A DNA stretch of 64,000 bases from Komarekiella delphini-convector SJRDD-AB1 (GTDB taxonomy: Bacteria; Cyanobacteriota; Cyanobacteriia; Cyanobacteriales; Nostocaceae): positions 158,896 through 222,895 of the forward strand of contig NZ_VJXY01000007.1 of assembly GCF_014831675.1 (NCBI RefSeq), in the 5' to 3' direction. The notes beneath the pieces were generated by a model that was given only the letters and a program-made list of their open reading frames with translations, searched no databases and was not told where the DNA came from. Made by a program: the position numbers and the translations under genes. The number at the start of each line of letters is the position of its first letter. Position 1 is the stretch's first letter. This document shows positions 45,395 through 54,553 of the stretch, in pieces.

Positions 45395-45684
45395 GCCTTA
45401 ATCTCCTTTTTCTTGAACATTTGCAACATTCTATCTGTGACTAAAAAACCGCCCACAACGTTGATTGTTGCCAATACCACAGCAATCAAACCGAGAATTA
45501 CTGAAACATTCGTATCTCTCGCGCCAGCAGCCACTATTGCCCCAAGTACCGCGATGCCAGAAATCGCGTTTGAGCCTGACATTAAGGGCGTGTGTAGAGT
45601 CGGTGGTATTTTGTTGATGACTTCAAAGCCAATAAAAGATGCCAAAACGAATACAAACAAAGCAGCAAGTAATGCTTCTGTCAT
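45391..45684 (-). CDS. pntA2: NAD(P) transhydrogenase subunit alpha 2 (membrane part)
   Basis: 97 aa with three to four membrane helices; LHTPLMSGSNAISGI is the conserved signature of the membrane-embedded alpha-2 subunit. It separates the split-alpha (three-subunit) transhydrogenase type from the E. coli two-subunit type. It lies 59 nt after pntA1 and overlaps pntB by 4 nt. Confidence 0.95.
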   Translation of the reverse strand: MTEALLAALFVFVLASFIGFEVINKIPPTLHTPLMSGSNAISGIAVLGAIVAAGARDTNVSVILGLIAVVLATINVVGGFLVTDRMLQMFKKKEIKA

Positions 45685-45743
45685 TCTTGAAAAACTCCTA
45701 ATTATTAGTTCGGCTTGTAGGGGTACAACATGTTGTGCTCCTA

Positions 45744-46910
45744 CTAACCTGCGCCTACACTGCTCAAAGCTTGTAGCGCATCCCGCACTCGTTGATTGCG
45801 AATTTCACCAGCATGGGTAACGCAAGCCGCATCCACGATGTCGTCGGCAAAGTTCACCTGCACAGCTTTGTCTTTGATCAGTAGTTGGATCAACGATGTC
45901 ACGTTTTTGGAATACAGTTGGCTAGCGTGGATTGGCATCGATGATGGGAGATTGATGGGGCCAATAATTGTTACGCCATTCCACACAATATCTTTGCCGG
46001 GTTCGGTGCAGGCGCAGTTACCACCTTGTTCAGCAGCCAAATCCACAATTACGGAACCTGGTTTCATTTGTGCCACCATTTCTTCTGTAACGAGCCGTGG
46101 CGCTTGTCTACCAGGTACTTGGGCTGTGGTAATTACGACGTCAGAATTTTTGATGTGTTCAGTGACAACTTCCTGAGTGCGTTGTTTACTAGCCTCAGAA
46201 ATTTCTTTAGCGTAGCCGCCAGCCGCGACGGTTTCTTCTTCTAATTTGACTTCAACAAATTTAGCCCCTAAGCTTTGTACTTCTTCTTTGACGGCGGGAC
46301 GGATATCAAAGGCTTCTACTACTGCTCCTAAGCGTCTAGCGGTGGCGATCGCTTGCAATCCTGCCACACCAGCACCCATAATAAATACTTTCGCTGGGGC
46401 GATCGTTCCTGCGGCTGTAGTCAACATCGGGAAGTATTTCGGTAATGCCGCTGCGGCAATCAATACTGCTTTGTAACCTGCCAGTGAAGCTTGCGAGGAC
46501 AAAGCATCCATACTTTGCGCCCTGGTAGTGCGAGGAATCATTTCCATACTCAAGGCTGTGACTTGGCGATTTGCTAGGTGCTGCGCCACCCCCGGATTTC
46601 CTAAAGGATTGAGGAAGCTGACTAAAACAGATCCTTCTTTGAGCAAATCAATTTCTGAGCGTCCATCTTCTCGCTCTTGCGGGGGGCTAACTTTCAGCAA
46701 AATATCTGCTTCGCCCCATAATGTGACAGAATCACCAATAATTTTGGCTCCTGCTGCTTCATAGGCAGCATCGCTAAAAAATGCTCGTTCTCCTGCACCT
46801 GCTTCTACCCACACTTCCAAACCCTGTTTTACCAATCGGGCAACGGTGTCAGGAATCAATGCTACACGACGTTCACAAACTTCAATTTCTTTAGCAACTG
46901 CTATTCTCAT
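45744..46910 (-). CDS. pntA: NAD(P) transhydrogenase subunit alpha 1 (NAD(H)-binding)
   Basis: 388 aa from ATG 46910 (MRIAVAKEIEVCERRVALIP); AGGAGAT lies at good distance upstream. A longer in-frame start at 46943 lacks a ribosome site. AlaDH/PNT N-domain, then the NAD-binding Rossmann fold FIMGAGVAGLQAIATARRLGA near 180, and RQAPRLVTEEMV and AEQGGNCACTEPG. Its start ATG overlaps the stop TGA of a possible 34-codon leader ORF (ATGA), so translational coupling is plausible. Confidence 0.96.
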   Translation of the reverse strand: MRIAVAKEIEVCERRVALIPDTVARLVKQGLEVWVEAGAGERAFFSDAAYEAAGAKIIGDSVTLWGEADILLKVSPPQEREDGRSEIDLLKEGSVLVSFLNPLGNPGVAQHLANRQVTALSMEMIPRTTRAQSMDALSSQASLAGYKAVLIAAAALPKYFPMLTTAAGTIAPAKVFIMGAGVAGLQAIATARRLGAVVEAFDIRPAVKEEVQSLGAKFVEVKLEEETVAAGGYAKEISEASKQRTQEVVTEHIKNSDVVITTAQVPGRQAPRLVTEEMVAQMKPGSVIVDLAAEQGGNCACTEPGKDIVWNGVTIIGPINLPSSMPIHASQLYSKNVTSLIQLLIKDKAVQVNFADDIVDAACVTHAGEIRNQRVRDALQALSSVGAG

Positions 46911-47011
46911 GAAATCTCCTGGAGATAAATACCTAATTGCCAAGTACGTGATTGTCCAGATGAAGGACGTTCCACACCTTTTATAGTGCCTGGGCGGGAA
47001 CTATCAGCCAT
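46907..47011 (-). CDS. Possible 34-aa leader ORF coupled to pntA
   Basis: ATG 47011 opens 34 codons beginning MADSSRPGTIKG and ending YLQEIS, with TGA overlapping the pntA ATG (ATGA). The last codons contain the pntA ribosome site (CTCCAGGAGATTTC). ATGA overlap is a hallmark of translational coupling. Its own ribosome site is weak and no homologue is known to me, so a leader or a chance frame are both possible. Confidence 0.35.
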   Translation of the reverse strand: MADSSRPGTIKGVERPSSGQSRTWQLGIYLQEIS

Positions 47012-47756
47012 GACTTTTACTAGTAAATCGAATGAACTTTTCCTCTCCCACTCTTAACTCTTCAGGCAAAGCCTCACTTTCTTGTGAAGTTCTGATTGAA
47101 CACCGAACTTCTGAGCGTTGGCTTCCAGCATCAGATTTTTCGGAAACCTCGGTTGAGACTTTCCGCTTACCGCTTGCAGATGTCACAGTTTCAGATAGTT
47201 GCAAACAGGATTATATATTGCACATCCTAAGTGATTCCCAAATTTTGCATCTTTGTCTTCAGCTTATTTTAGGGATTGAAAAATTTTGGTATTCCTTTCT
47301 TGATATAGTGCAATATTCATCAAATTTTTTAAGCTTGATAATTTCCAAACAAAATTTTAATGATTATTACTTTCGATTCAAAGCTTATTTTAATCAATTT
47401 ATCCCAATTTAACTGGCGATCGCTGATGGTATGGATCAAGTTTTATCACAAAAATCTTAAATTTAGATACACTTATACATATTCAGAAACACAATCGTAT
47501 CCCAACTGTGTTTCTGTCTAGTTCAAATTTGACCAAGCTACTAATACAATCAGTATTCCGCAAGGGCAATGCAGCAAGTATTAACTAAGCAAAATAAATA
47601 ACTAAGTAATTTTGCTCCCCCAAGCCTCTAAGAAAGGTGGCACTTTTTATTGTCATTGAGCGTCCATTGTCAGGAAGTCAGTAGTAAAGTTTAGTTACGA
47701 ATACTAACACAATTATTTTAGATAACAGATTTAGATTTTGGTAGAGGAGCCTAACA
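47012..47756. other. 745-nt region without a supported gene
   Basis: Open frames here (for example 47032-47412 rightward) have no ribosome site and no family signal. A hairpin pairs CAGAAACACA (47484-47493) with TGTGTTTCTG (47507-47516), possibly an operator or transcript end ahead of the DUF2808 gene. Otherwise featureless and AT-rich. Confidence 0.5.
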
Positions 47757-48269
47757 ATGCGACGTTTACTTTCAACTTTAGCTGTGACTAGCTGTTTACT
47801 GACTGGATTTCCCGTAATCAGCTGGGCGCAGAGCTTACCCGGATTTACACTGTTTAGCGGCATCAAAAGCGAAAATCAGCTACCCTTCCGGTTAGATTTT
47901 GGTGGGCAAACTAATAGCACAGATCGTTATATACTAAGAATTCCAGAACAAAAGATGAAGTTGGCAGTGGCTCAATTTGCCATTACCTACCCTGATTATT
48001 ACAAAGGAAATTTTGATCCCAAAAAAATTGAGGTACGCGTCAAAGGCAAAAAAGTTCCGCTTTCAGAAGTGAAGTGGGACAAAGAAGGTAAACTAATTAA
48101 CATTTATCCCCAAGAGCCAGTGCCAGCAGGAAACAAGGTTGAGTTAGTTTTATCTAACGTACGAAACCCAGCCTTTGGGGGAGTTTACTATTTTAACTGT
48201 CAGATTCTTTCGCCTGGCGATGTGCCACTTCTGCGTTACTTAGGAACCTGGATTTTGAGCATTAGTTAA
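47757..48269 (+). CDS. DUF2808 secreted protein
   Basis: 170 aa. The signal peptide is MRRLLSTLAVTSCLLTGFPV, cleaved near SWAQS (residue about 24). The mature domain holds DRYILRIPEQKMKLAVAQFA, then ITYPDYYKGNFDPKKIEVRV, and ends with a beta-sandwich tail. This is the cyanobacteria-specific DUF2808 family, predicted periplasmic, function unknown. ATG preceded by GAGGAGCC. Confidence 0.88.
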   Translation: MRRLLSTLAVTSCLLTGFPVISWAQSLPGFTLFSGIKSENQLPFRLDFGGQTNSTDRYILRIPEQKMKLAVAQFAITYPDYYKGNFDPKKIEVRVKGKKVPLSEVKWDKEGKLINIYPQEPVPAGNKVELVLSNVRNPAFGGVYYFNCQILSPGDVPLLRYLGTWILSIS

Positions 48270-48410
48270 GTTAGAGGCCAAGGGTAGTCATTGCGTTGGA
48301 ATGGTTTCCCGGCTTAAAGTCAAGTAGCGTTCAAGGGTTATGAGGTATTTGACCTTTAACTTTGGACTCTTGACTTATTTTGCTTAATCTCTACTTTTTT
48401 AAGAGTAGAG

Positions 48411-48459
48411 TGATACAATAAGAGATTGTGACTTTTTGTAAAAATCACCTAAGAGGAGA
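48411..48459 (+). promoter_or_regulatory. Extended -10 and ribosome site for rpmH
   Basis: TGATACAAT at 48411-48419 reads as an extended -10 (TGxTACAAT). AAGAGGAGAA at 48451-48460 is the ribosome site of rpmH. No -35 is apparent at standard distance. Confidence 0.45.
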
Positions 48460-48464
48460 ACAGT

Positions 48465-48599
48465 ATGCAGAGAACCTTGGGCGGCACTTGCCGTAAGAGA
48501 AAAAGAACTTCTGGTTTTCGCGCTAGAATGCGGACACCAGACGGAAGAAACGTGATTAGCGCTAGAAGAAAGAAGGGTCGTCATCGTCTGAGCGTTTAG
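48465..48599 (+). CDS. rpmH: Ribosomal protein bL34
   Basis: 44 aa, highly basic: [20 protein letters not shown], with [20 protein letters not shown] later, the universal L34 sequence. Too short for most ORF scans. Followed by rnpA after 25 nt, the conserved rpmH-rnpA pair. The GAGGAG ribosome site is strong. Confidence 0.98.
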   Translation: MQRTLGGTCRKRKRTSGFRARMRTPDGRNVISARRKKGRHRLSV

Positions 48600-48624
48600 G
48601 GCACTTGCAGCCAAAAGAATAACT

Positions 48625-49047
48625 GTGGCTTTGCCCAAAGCAAATCGGTTAAAATCTCGAAAAGATTTCCAGGCAGTTTTCCGGGAAGGAACTCGGCGTC
48701 ATGGCTTTTACTTAACATTGAGAGCTTTAAAGCCTCAACATGCAAAACAACCTTCTTTGGATACTGCCACCAAGAATACACAAGTAACGGACTCAGCACA
48801 TCTTGCCAGCACACGAGTTGGCATTTCGATTAGTACAAAAGTCAGTAAGAGGGCAGTAGTTCGCAACCGGATCAAACGGCAGATCACCGCTGCTTTGTAT
48901 AATTTGCTGCCTAAATTATCACCAGGATGGCGGCTAGTGGTCGTTGTGAAACCCACAGCAGCAGAATCTAAGTGCGTAAGCCCACAATTTCTGCAAGAAT
49001 TAGAGCAGTTGTTGGCACAAGCCGAGGTGTTCGATGGGCATTCGTGA
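48625..49047 (+). CDS. rnpA: RNase P protein component
   Basis: 140 aa, GTG start 48625. N-terminal ALPKANRLKSRKDFQAVFREG, and the RNA-binding RNR motif VVRNRIKRQI near residues 83-92. It helps RNase P RNA process tRNA 5' ends. A 25-residue extension (about 34-60) before the VGISISTKVSKRAV strand is rich in Gln, Thr and Lys, longer than in E. coli. Overlaps the next gene by 14 nt. Confidence 0.96.
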   Translation: MALPKANRLKSRKDFQAVFREGTRRHGFYLTLRALKPQHAKQPSLDTATKNTQVTDSAHLASTRVGISISTKVSKRAVVRNRIKRQITAALYNLLPKLSPGWRLVVVVKPTAAESKCVSPQFLQELEQLLAQAEVFDGHS

Positions 49048-49426
49048 AGATATTTATTATGAGGGTGGCCCTCATATTGGAGATTTAATTCTCAACCTGC
49101 TGATTGGGCTAACTGTAGTTGGGATACCATTGACAGTCGGAGCAATTGTCAGGGCATTGTGGCTGCGTTTCCGGATCACAGATCGCCGGATTACTGTGAC
49201 GGGAGGTTGGAAGGGGCGCGATCGCACTGATGTAATTTACTCAGAAATTGTCAAAATCGTCAAAGTCCCTCGTGGCATTGGCTTTTGGGGCGATATGGTG
49301 CTAACCCTCAGAAATGGCAGTCGTCTAGAATTGCGGGCTGTTCCCAAGTTTCGCGAAGTCTATGACTACATCAACGAAAAAGTAGCTGCTAAAAATCCCC
49401 AATATAGTGCTACTGCCAACAAGTGA
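49034..49426 (+). CDS. PH-domain membrane protein (YdbT-like)
   Basis: 130 aa. A hydrophobic segment at about 14-42 (IGDLILNLLIGLTVVGIPLT) is followed by a bacterial PH domain (RFRITDRRITVTGGW...DVIYSEIVKIVKVP...LTLRNGSRLELRAV). It overlaps rnpA by 14 nt and lies ahead of yidC. This position between rnpA and yidC is conserved in cyanobacteria, suggesting a role in membrane-protein insertion or envelope, though that is inference. Confidence 0.85.
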   Translation: MGIREDIYYEGGPHIGDLILNLLIGLTVVGIPLTVGAIVRALWLRFRITDRRITVTGGWKGRDRTDVIYSEIVKIVKVPRGIGFWGDMVLTLRNGSRLELRAVPKFREVYDYINEKVAAKNPQYSATANK

Positions 49427-49595
49427 TGGGAGCAGAGGAGCAGGGGGAGAATAAATACTGACTCTTGACTCAGCACTTCTTTACTCAGCACTCCTAATGT
49501 GCGGCTATCCGTAGCGAAAGATAGTCGCCGACAAACTATGATTTAGATAAATTAGATTCAGTCAGTTTACAGTACCTCAGGTTGAATTCAGAATA

Positions 49596-50747
49596 ATGGA
49601 TTTTGGTATCGGGTTTCTCTCAAACAACGTAATGTTGCCAATCATAGATTTTTTCTATGGCATTGTGCCTAGCTATGGATTGGCGATCGTTGCTTTGACA
49701 CTGATAGTCCGCTTTGCGCTCTATCCCCTGAGTGCTGGCTCAATTCGCAACATGCGGAAAATGCGAATTGTACAACCTCTAATGCAAAAGCGGATGGCAG
49801 AAATCAAAGAGCGCTATAAAGATGATCCGCAAAAGCAGCAGGAGGAAATGGTTAATGTCCAAAAAGAATTTGGCAACCCCTTAGCAGGCTGTTTTCCATT
49901 ACTAGTGCAAATGCCAGTTTTGTTAGCCCTGTTTGCCACTTTGCGAGGTTCGCCTTTTGCAAGTGCTAATTACAGCGTTAACCTACAAATCTTTCCCGCA
50001 GAACAAATAGAACAAATTCAACCGCAAGCCTTTGCTACAGCTCCTCAAAATATTTATGTTGCTGATGGGGAACACGTTAAAGTAGCTGCAATCCTTCCTA
50101 GCGGAAACAAGCTAGCGGTAGGAGAACAAACCAAAATACAGTATCAGACCGTTGAGGGCAAACCATTTCAGGTACTCTTAGCAGAACACCCAGAAAATAA
50201 GCTGATTCCTGAATGGAAAGTCACCAAAGGTGAAGATAGAGTAAAAATTGATGCTCAGGGCAATGTAGAAGCCTTGCAACCGGGAGAAGTTACCATTCAA
50301 GGAACAATTCCTGGACTAGCAGCAGAAAAAGGCTTTTTATTCATTGATGCCTTAGGCAGGGTTGGCGCAACTGATCCAGATGGCACAATCCATTGGGATA
50401 TCGTTGCCATGATCGTCTTCTTTGGGATCAGCCTTTATGTTAGCCAATTGCTCTCCGGGCAAAATTCCAGTGGTGGCAATCCAAACCAGGACACAGTTAA
50501 CAAAATCACCCCAGTTATCTTTTCTGGAATGTTTTTGTTTTTCCCCCTACCGGCTGGAGTGCTGATGTATATGGTAATTGGTAATATTTTCCAAACACTG
50601 CAAACCTATATTCTCTCTCGCGAACCCTTACCAGAAGAACTGCAAAAAATTGTTGCAACTCAGGAGAAGGAAGCAGCAGTCACAGAACAGAAGGCATTGC
50701 CATTTGAGCCAAAAAGTTCTAAGAAAAAAGCTACAGGGGGATCATGA
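49596..50747 (+). CDS. yidC: Membrane protein insertase YidC/Oxa1/Alb3
   Basis: 383 aa. The conserved core holds [20 protein letters not shown] (about 27-46), a positively charged hairpin ([20 protein letters not shown]), [20 protein letters not shown] (about 92-111) and the C-terminal hydrophobic helices (about 268-345). Between TM helices, residues about 130-260 form a soluble insert. Its last part resembles a bacterial Ig-like (Big2) strand set: [20 protein letters not shown] then [13 protein letters not shown]. The insertase serves Sec-dependent and -independent substrates in plasma and thylakoid membranes. Overlaps the next gene by 4 nt. Confidence 0.95.
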   Translation: MDFGIGFLSNNVMLPIIDFFYGIVPSYGLAIVALTLIVRFALYPLSAGSIRNMRKMRIVQPLMQKRMAEIKERYKDDPQKQQEEMVNVQKEFGNPLAGCFPLLVQMPVLLALFATLRGSPFASANYSVNLQIFPAEQIEQIQPQAFATAPQNIYVADGEHVKVAAILPSGNKLAVGEQTKIQYQTVEGKPFQVLLAEHPENKLIPEWKVTKGEDRVKIDAQGNVEALQPGEVTIQGTIPGLAAEKGFLFIDALGRVGATDPDGTIHWDIVAMIVFFGISLYVSQLLSGQNSSGGNPNQDTVNKITPVIFSGMFLFFPLPAGVLMYMVIGNIFQTLQTYILSREPLPEELQKIVATQEKEAAVTEQKALPFEPKSSKKKATGGS

Positions 50748-51265
50748 GCAACAACCCCATGCAGCGAGGTCAGCAGTGGTTAAAATCACTGCTTGAACTC
50801 ACTGGGATATCTGCTGAGATTCAGGGTGATTTAGAAACTGCTCAATCTCAAGACGGTGATTCCCCAGAACCAGATAATTACTGGTTGACGATTGATAAAA
50901 CTAATTTGACGCCAGAACAAATTCAACTGTTAATTGGTGTTGATGGTTCTGTCCTGGATGCGATACAGTATCTAGCTAATTCGGTGCTAAATCTGAGCCA
51001 ACCCCAGGAGGAACAAGCTTCTTACACAATTGAGTTGAATGGCTACCGCGTTAAAAGACAAGCTGAAATTCGGGCATTAGCCGAAGCCGCAGCCGATGAA
51101 GTACGCTTTTCTGGCCAAGAAGTGGAAATAAAATCCCTCAGTTCGGCTGAACGGCGTCAAGTCCATACCTTCTTAAAAGACTTTGGAGATTTGGAAACCT
51201 TCAGTCGTGGTAAAGAACCGCATCGTCATTTAGTTGTCCGACCGGCAGTAGCGGTTGAATCATGA
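50744..51265 (+). CDS. Jag/KhpB-type R3H domain RNA-binding protein
   Basis: 173 aa. KH-like part [20 protein letters not shown] (about 62-83), R3H domain [20 protein letters not shown] (about 137-158) with the RxxxH core. The Jag N-terminal extension is replaced by a short acidic region. It overlaps yidC by 4 nt (ATGA), the standard yidC-jag coupling. RNA-binding cofactor of the insertase or of cell-elongation control in other bacteria. Confidence 0.92.
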   Translation: MSNNPMQRGQQWLKSLLELTGISAEIQGDLETAQSQDGDSPEPDNYWLTIDKTNLTPEQIQLLIGVDGSVLDAIQYLANSVLNLSQPQEEQASYTIELNGYRVKRQAEIRALAEAAADEVRFSGQEVEIKSLSSAERRQVHTFLKDFGDLETFSRGKEPHRHLVVRPAVAVES

Positions 51266-51372
51266 GAAGCTAGCTCAGTGCAAAATATCTCCTGTCGCTA
51301 ATAAAATAAAGATGTAGTGTCAGCATAATTGCTGATAGTCACCATATTTCGTGAGGATGTCTCACAAGTCCT

Positions 51373-51882
51373 ATGGACGCAATTTATATTCCGCAGCTAG
51401 CTAAAGCCCCGGAGCGGACAGAGGAAGTTCAGGTTAAAGAGTTTTTGCCTGGTCTGGAAACGTTGACACCAGTTCGCGGTCGCGTTCGTGTGCAGCATCA
51501 AGGCAATTACCTGGAAGTGTCTGGTCAGGCAGAAGCAATTATTACTTGTACCTGCAACCGCTGCTTACAGCAATACAATCAACGTTTGGGTATTGATACT
51601 AAAGAAGTTATCTGGTTAGACGAAGCCGCTAATCAAGCACAAGACTTGCCTTTAGAGAGGGAAGTGGCTATGGAAGATTTAGTAGAAACCATATCACCTG
51701 ATGGTTATTTTTATCCCAGCGAATGGTTGTATGAGCAAATGTGCTTAGCAATGCCTCAGCGCCAACTATGCGATCGCAATTGTCCAGGTATCATTAGCAA
51801 TACTATCGATAGTTCCGAAAATCCAATTGATAACCGTTGGGCTTCTCTGGAAGCACTAAAAAAGCAACTTCCGGGATTGTAA
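51373..51882 (+). CDS. YceD/DUF177 family protein
   Basis: 169 aa. LETLTPVRGRVRVQHQGNYL, then CTCNRCLQQY (about 58-67, two-Cys site), and a second Cys pair CDRNCPGI near 137-144. The four cysteines fit a zinc-binding pattern. In plants and cyanobacteria this family is required for 23S rRNA / ribosome biogenesis (known for the plant homologue). It is part of the rpmH-rnpA-yidC neighbourhood; 107 nt after jag. Confidence 0.9.
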   Translation: MDAIYIPQLAKAPERTEEVQVKEFLPGLETLTPVRGRVRVQHQGNYLEVSGQAEAIITCTCNRCLQQYNQRLGIDTKEVIWLDEAANQAQDLPLEREVAMEDLVETISPDGYFYPSEWLYEQMCLAMPQRQLCDRNCPGIISNTIDSSENPIDNRWASLEALKKQLPGL

Positions 51883-52263
51883 GTAACTTTAAACTTTGTT
51901 AATGTGCCGTTTGGTGCGTTATGGCGCAATTATTAGTGCATGGCTAGAGCGTCTAACGCACCTCATAAATATCTCCAAACTAAAATTATAAAATCTTACT
52001 TTATATTTATTTTCTTAAATAAGAACTTTGTTTGAAAGGCGATCGCTTGTGAAATAGACTAATCCTGGACGGAAAAAATAGCAAAGGAGTTATGAAAATA
52101 AAAGTCCTTAGTTTTTGTCTAGTGATTGGTCTGTATTCGACAACTTATTCTCACTAGTCGAATAAATTTTAGCAATAAGCGATACTAATTAACTCTCATT
52201 ATTGGTTTTAGTTGTTAGAGACAATACAAACCTGAATAATGAGAAAATAACTAACAGCTACTT
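51883..52263. other. Intergenic region with a truncated secretory ORF
   Basis: 381 nt containing the 21-codon ORF described separately. Upstream of the AAA gene (52190-52260) is AT-rich with no clear promoter. Nothing else recognised. Confidence 0.45.
52092..52157 (+). CDS. 21-aa secretory-leader ORF
   Basis: MKIKVLSFCLVIGLYSTTYS plus His, then TAG. AAAGGAGT stands 2 nt before the ATG, a strong ribosome site at tight spacing. The product is exactly a signal peptide (K-x-K, hydrophobic core, small residues) with nothing behind it, so it is either the start of a decayed secreted-protein gene or a real small membrane peptide. Confidence 0.4.
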   Translation: MKIKVLSFCLVIGLYSTTYSH

Positions 52264-53778
52264 ATGAACTTCCGTGACGAGTTTAAACTGCTGCTACGTG
52301 CCCGCTACCCGTTGATTTATATTCCTACCTTTGAGGAAGAACGGGTAGAAGCAGCTATTCGGGAAGAAGCAACCAATCAAGGTGCGCGCCCAGTATACAC
52401 TTGGGATTTTGTCGATGGTTATCAGGGAAACCCCAATGATGCCGGATTTGGGCGGCGTAATCCCCTACAAGCTCTGGAATTCATCGAAAAATTACCAGCC
52501 GCCGCGCCAGCGGTTTTAATTCTACGAGATTATCATCGCTTTTTAGATGATGTAGCGATCGCTCGCAAACTCCGCAACCTCGCCCGACTTCTCAAATCTC
52601 AACCGAAAAATATCGTGTTGCTGTCGCCGCGCATTGCTATTCCTGACGACTTAACCGAAGTTTTGACGGTTGTCGAGTTCCCCTTACCCGCAGCCCCAGA
52701 AATTAAACTGGAAGTGGAACGCTTGCTACAAAGTACTGGTAACACCTTACTTTCTGCCAAAGTACTAGACGATCTAGTGCGCTCTTGTCAAGGACTTTCT
52801 ATGGAGCGCATTCGTCGAGTTTTGGCAAGAGCGATCGCTACCCACGGTGAATTGCAACCAGAAGACGTAGATTTGGTTTTGGAAGAAAAACGCCAAACCA
52901 TCCGTCAAACCCAAATCCTGGACTTTTACCCCGCCACTGAGCAAATTTCTGACATTGGTGGATTGGATAATCTCAAAGACTGGCTCCTCCGCCGGGGAGG
53001 TTCATTTACTGAGCGAGCGCGACAGTACGGATTACCGCACCCCCGTGGTTTAATGTTGGTGGGTATTCAGGGAACTGGTAAATCGTTAACAGCAAAAGCG
53101 ATCGCTCATCACTGGCATTTACCCCTACTACGTTTGGATGTGGGACGATTATTTGGTGGTTTGGTGGGTGAATCAGAATCTCGCACCCGCCAAATGATCC
53201 AAGTAGCTGAAGCCCTTGCTCCCTGCATTTTGTGGATTGATGAAATAGATAAAGCCTTCTCTGGACTTGGTAGCAAAGGTGATGCAGGCACAACCAGCCG
53301 CGTTTTTGGCACTTTTATTACTTGGCTAGCCGAAAAAACCTCACCTGTATTTGTCGTCGCTACCGCCAATAATATCCAAGCCCTACCGCCGGAAATGCTC
53401 CGTAAAGGACGGTTTGATGAAATTTTCTTTGTAGGTTTACCTACCCAAGAAGAGAGAAAAGCGATTTTTAATGTTCATTTGTCCCGATTGCGTCCTCATA
53501 ACTTGAAAAGTTACGACATCGACAGGTTAGCTTATGAAACGCCTGATTTCTCTGGGGCAGAGATTGAGCAAACTTTGATTGAAGCAATGCATATTGGATT
53601 TAGCCAAAACCGCGACTTTGCTACCGACGATATTTTAGAAGCAGCCAGTCAAATAATACCTTTAGCGCGAACCGCTGTAGAGCAAATTCAGCAACTTCAA
53701 GAATGGGCAGCTGCGGGGAGAGCACGTCTAGCATCGAAACATAGCCCTTTAAGCGATGCTTTCGGCAAGCTACGCTAA
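52264..53778 (+). CDS. Ycf46-like AAA ATPase
   Basis: 504 aa. N-terminal domain [20 protein letters not shown], typical of Ycf46. AAA core: Walker A GIQGTGKS near 263, Walker [14 protein letters not shown] near 323, sensor [25 protein letters not shown] split near 364-389, with Arg fingers in LRKGRFD. The family is conserved in cyanobacteria and red-algal plastids and has been linked to CO2 uptake/utilisation in photosynthesis (Ycf46 of Synechocystis). The C-terminal DAFGKLR is encoded by a dispersed repeat (GGCAAGCTACGCTAAC), which supplies the stop codon. Confidence 0.9.
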   Translation: MNFRDEFKLLLRARYPLIYIPTFEEERVEAAIREEATNQGARPVYTWDFVDGYQGNPNDAGFGRRNPLQALEFIEKLPAAAPAVLILRDYHRFLDDVAIARKLRNLARLLKSQPKNIVLLSPRIAIPDDLTEVLTVVEFPLPAAPEIKLEVERLLQSTGNTLLSAKVLDDLVRSCQGLSMERIRRVLARAIATHGELQPEDVDLVLEEKRQTIRQTQILDFYPATEQISDIGGLDNLKDWLLRRGGSFTERARQYGLPHPRGLMLVGIQGTGKSLTAKAIAHHWHLPLLRLDVGRLFGGLVGESESRTRQMIQVAEALAPCILWIDEIDKAFSGLGSKGDAGTTSRVFGTFITWLAEKTSPVFVVATANNIQALPPEMLRKGRFDEIFFVGLPTQEERKAIFNVHLSRLRPHNLKSYDIDRLAYETPDFSGAEIEQTLIEAMHIGFSQNRDFATDDILEAASQIIPLARTAVEQIQQLQEWAAAGRARLASKHSPLSDAFGKLR

Positions 53779-53916
53779 CACATTCAGTGGCAGCTACAAT
53801 AATGGATTAGTCCAGAGTCAATAGTGCATAGTCTAAAGAAACTGCCTTTAATACTTGACGTTTGACTCTTGATTATTGACCATTGACTCTTGACAATTGG
53901 TGATCAGGTTTTAACT

Positions 53917-54456
53917 ATGTTGTCTGGCTTACTAAAGTTTACCCTTGGGTTTTTCTTAGCGATCGCTGTATTAATAGGTGGCGGCGTTGCTACTGCTCTC
54001 TATTTCATTAATCGAACCGCCATACCCCCTGCCAAACCCATTTTTGCCAATGATAGCCCAGCTGTGAAAGCCCAAGCTCCCAAAGCAAAAGAGACGGGAG
54101 CAAGCAATCCCACCTCGACATCTGGAGCTGCAATTAAATCCTCTCCTAGCTCAACCTCTACTCCTAGTCCTACCGAATCACCCAAGACTGTTCAATCATC
54201 AAAACCATTGCCACCAGGAACGTATCGAGGGCGTGTAAGTTGGGCTGAAGGCTTGAGCTTGCGGGCAGAACCAAATCAAGCAGCCCAACGTATTGGTGGA
54301 GTTGGTTTTAATCAAAAAATTATCATTTTGGAAGAAAGTGAGGATAAAACTTGGCAAAAGATTCGTGTGGAAGCTAGCGAACAAGAAGGTTGGGTAAAAG
54401 CAGGTAATACCGAAAAAGTTGACGAACAACAGCCTGAAATACCACAGCAACAATAG
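53917..54456 (+). CDS. SH3-domain protein with one TM helix
   Basis: 179 aa from ATG 53917; a TTG at 53890 would add nine residues. TM helix at about 7-30 (LLKFTLGFFLAIAVLIGGGV), a Pro/Ser/Thr-rich linker (about 45-105) with many SPS/TPS units, then a bacterial SH3 fold: YRGRVSWAEGLSLRAEPNQA, IGGVGFNQKIIILEES, GWVKAGNTEKV. Periplasmic, likely peptidoglycan-facing; bacterial SH3 domains often bind cell-wall peptides. A terminator follows. Confidence 0.85.
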   Translation: MLSGLLKFTLGFFLAIAVLIGGGVATALYFINRTAIPPAKPIFANDSPAVKAQAPKAKETGASNPTSTSGAAIKSSPSSTSTPSPTESPKTVQSSKPLPPGTYRGRVSWAEGLSLRAEPNQAAQRIGGVGFNQKIIILEESEDKTWQKIRVEASEQEGWVKAGNTEKVDEQQPEIPQQQ

Positions 54457-54468
54457 CAGTGTAAAGCA

Positions 54469-54500
54469 GGCTGCCAATAATTAGCAGCCGTTGTTTTTTT
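54469..54500 (+). terminator. Terminator after the SH3 gene
   Basis: GGCTGC (54469-54474) pairs with GCAGCC (54484-54489) around a 9-nt loop, followed by GTTGTTTTTTT. Intrinsic terminator 13 nt past the stop codon. Confidence 0.85.
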
Positions 54501-54553
54501 AAAATTAGCAAAATTTACGAGCTACCTCACTGTGAGTTGCATTTCAATGAATT

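Noticed and set aside
47032-47412. 126-codon rightward and overlapping leftward frames upstream of pntA
   Set aside because: Composition is Ser/Phe-rich without family motifs and lacks a ribosome site; treated as noncoding.
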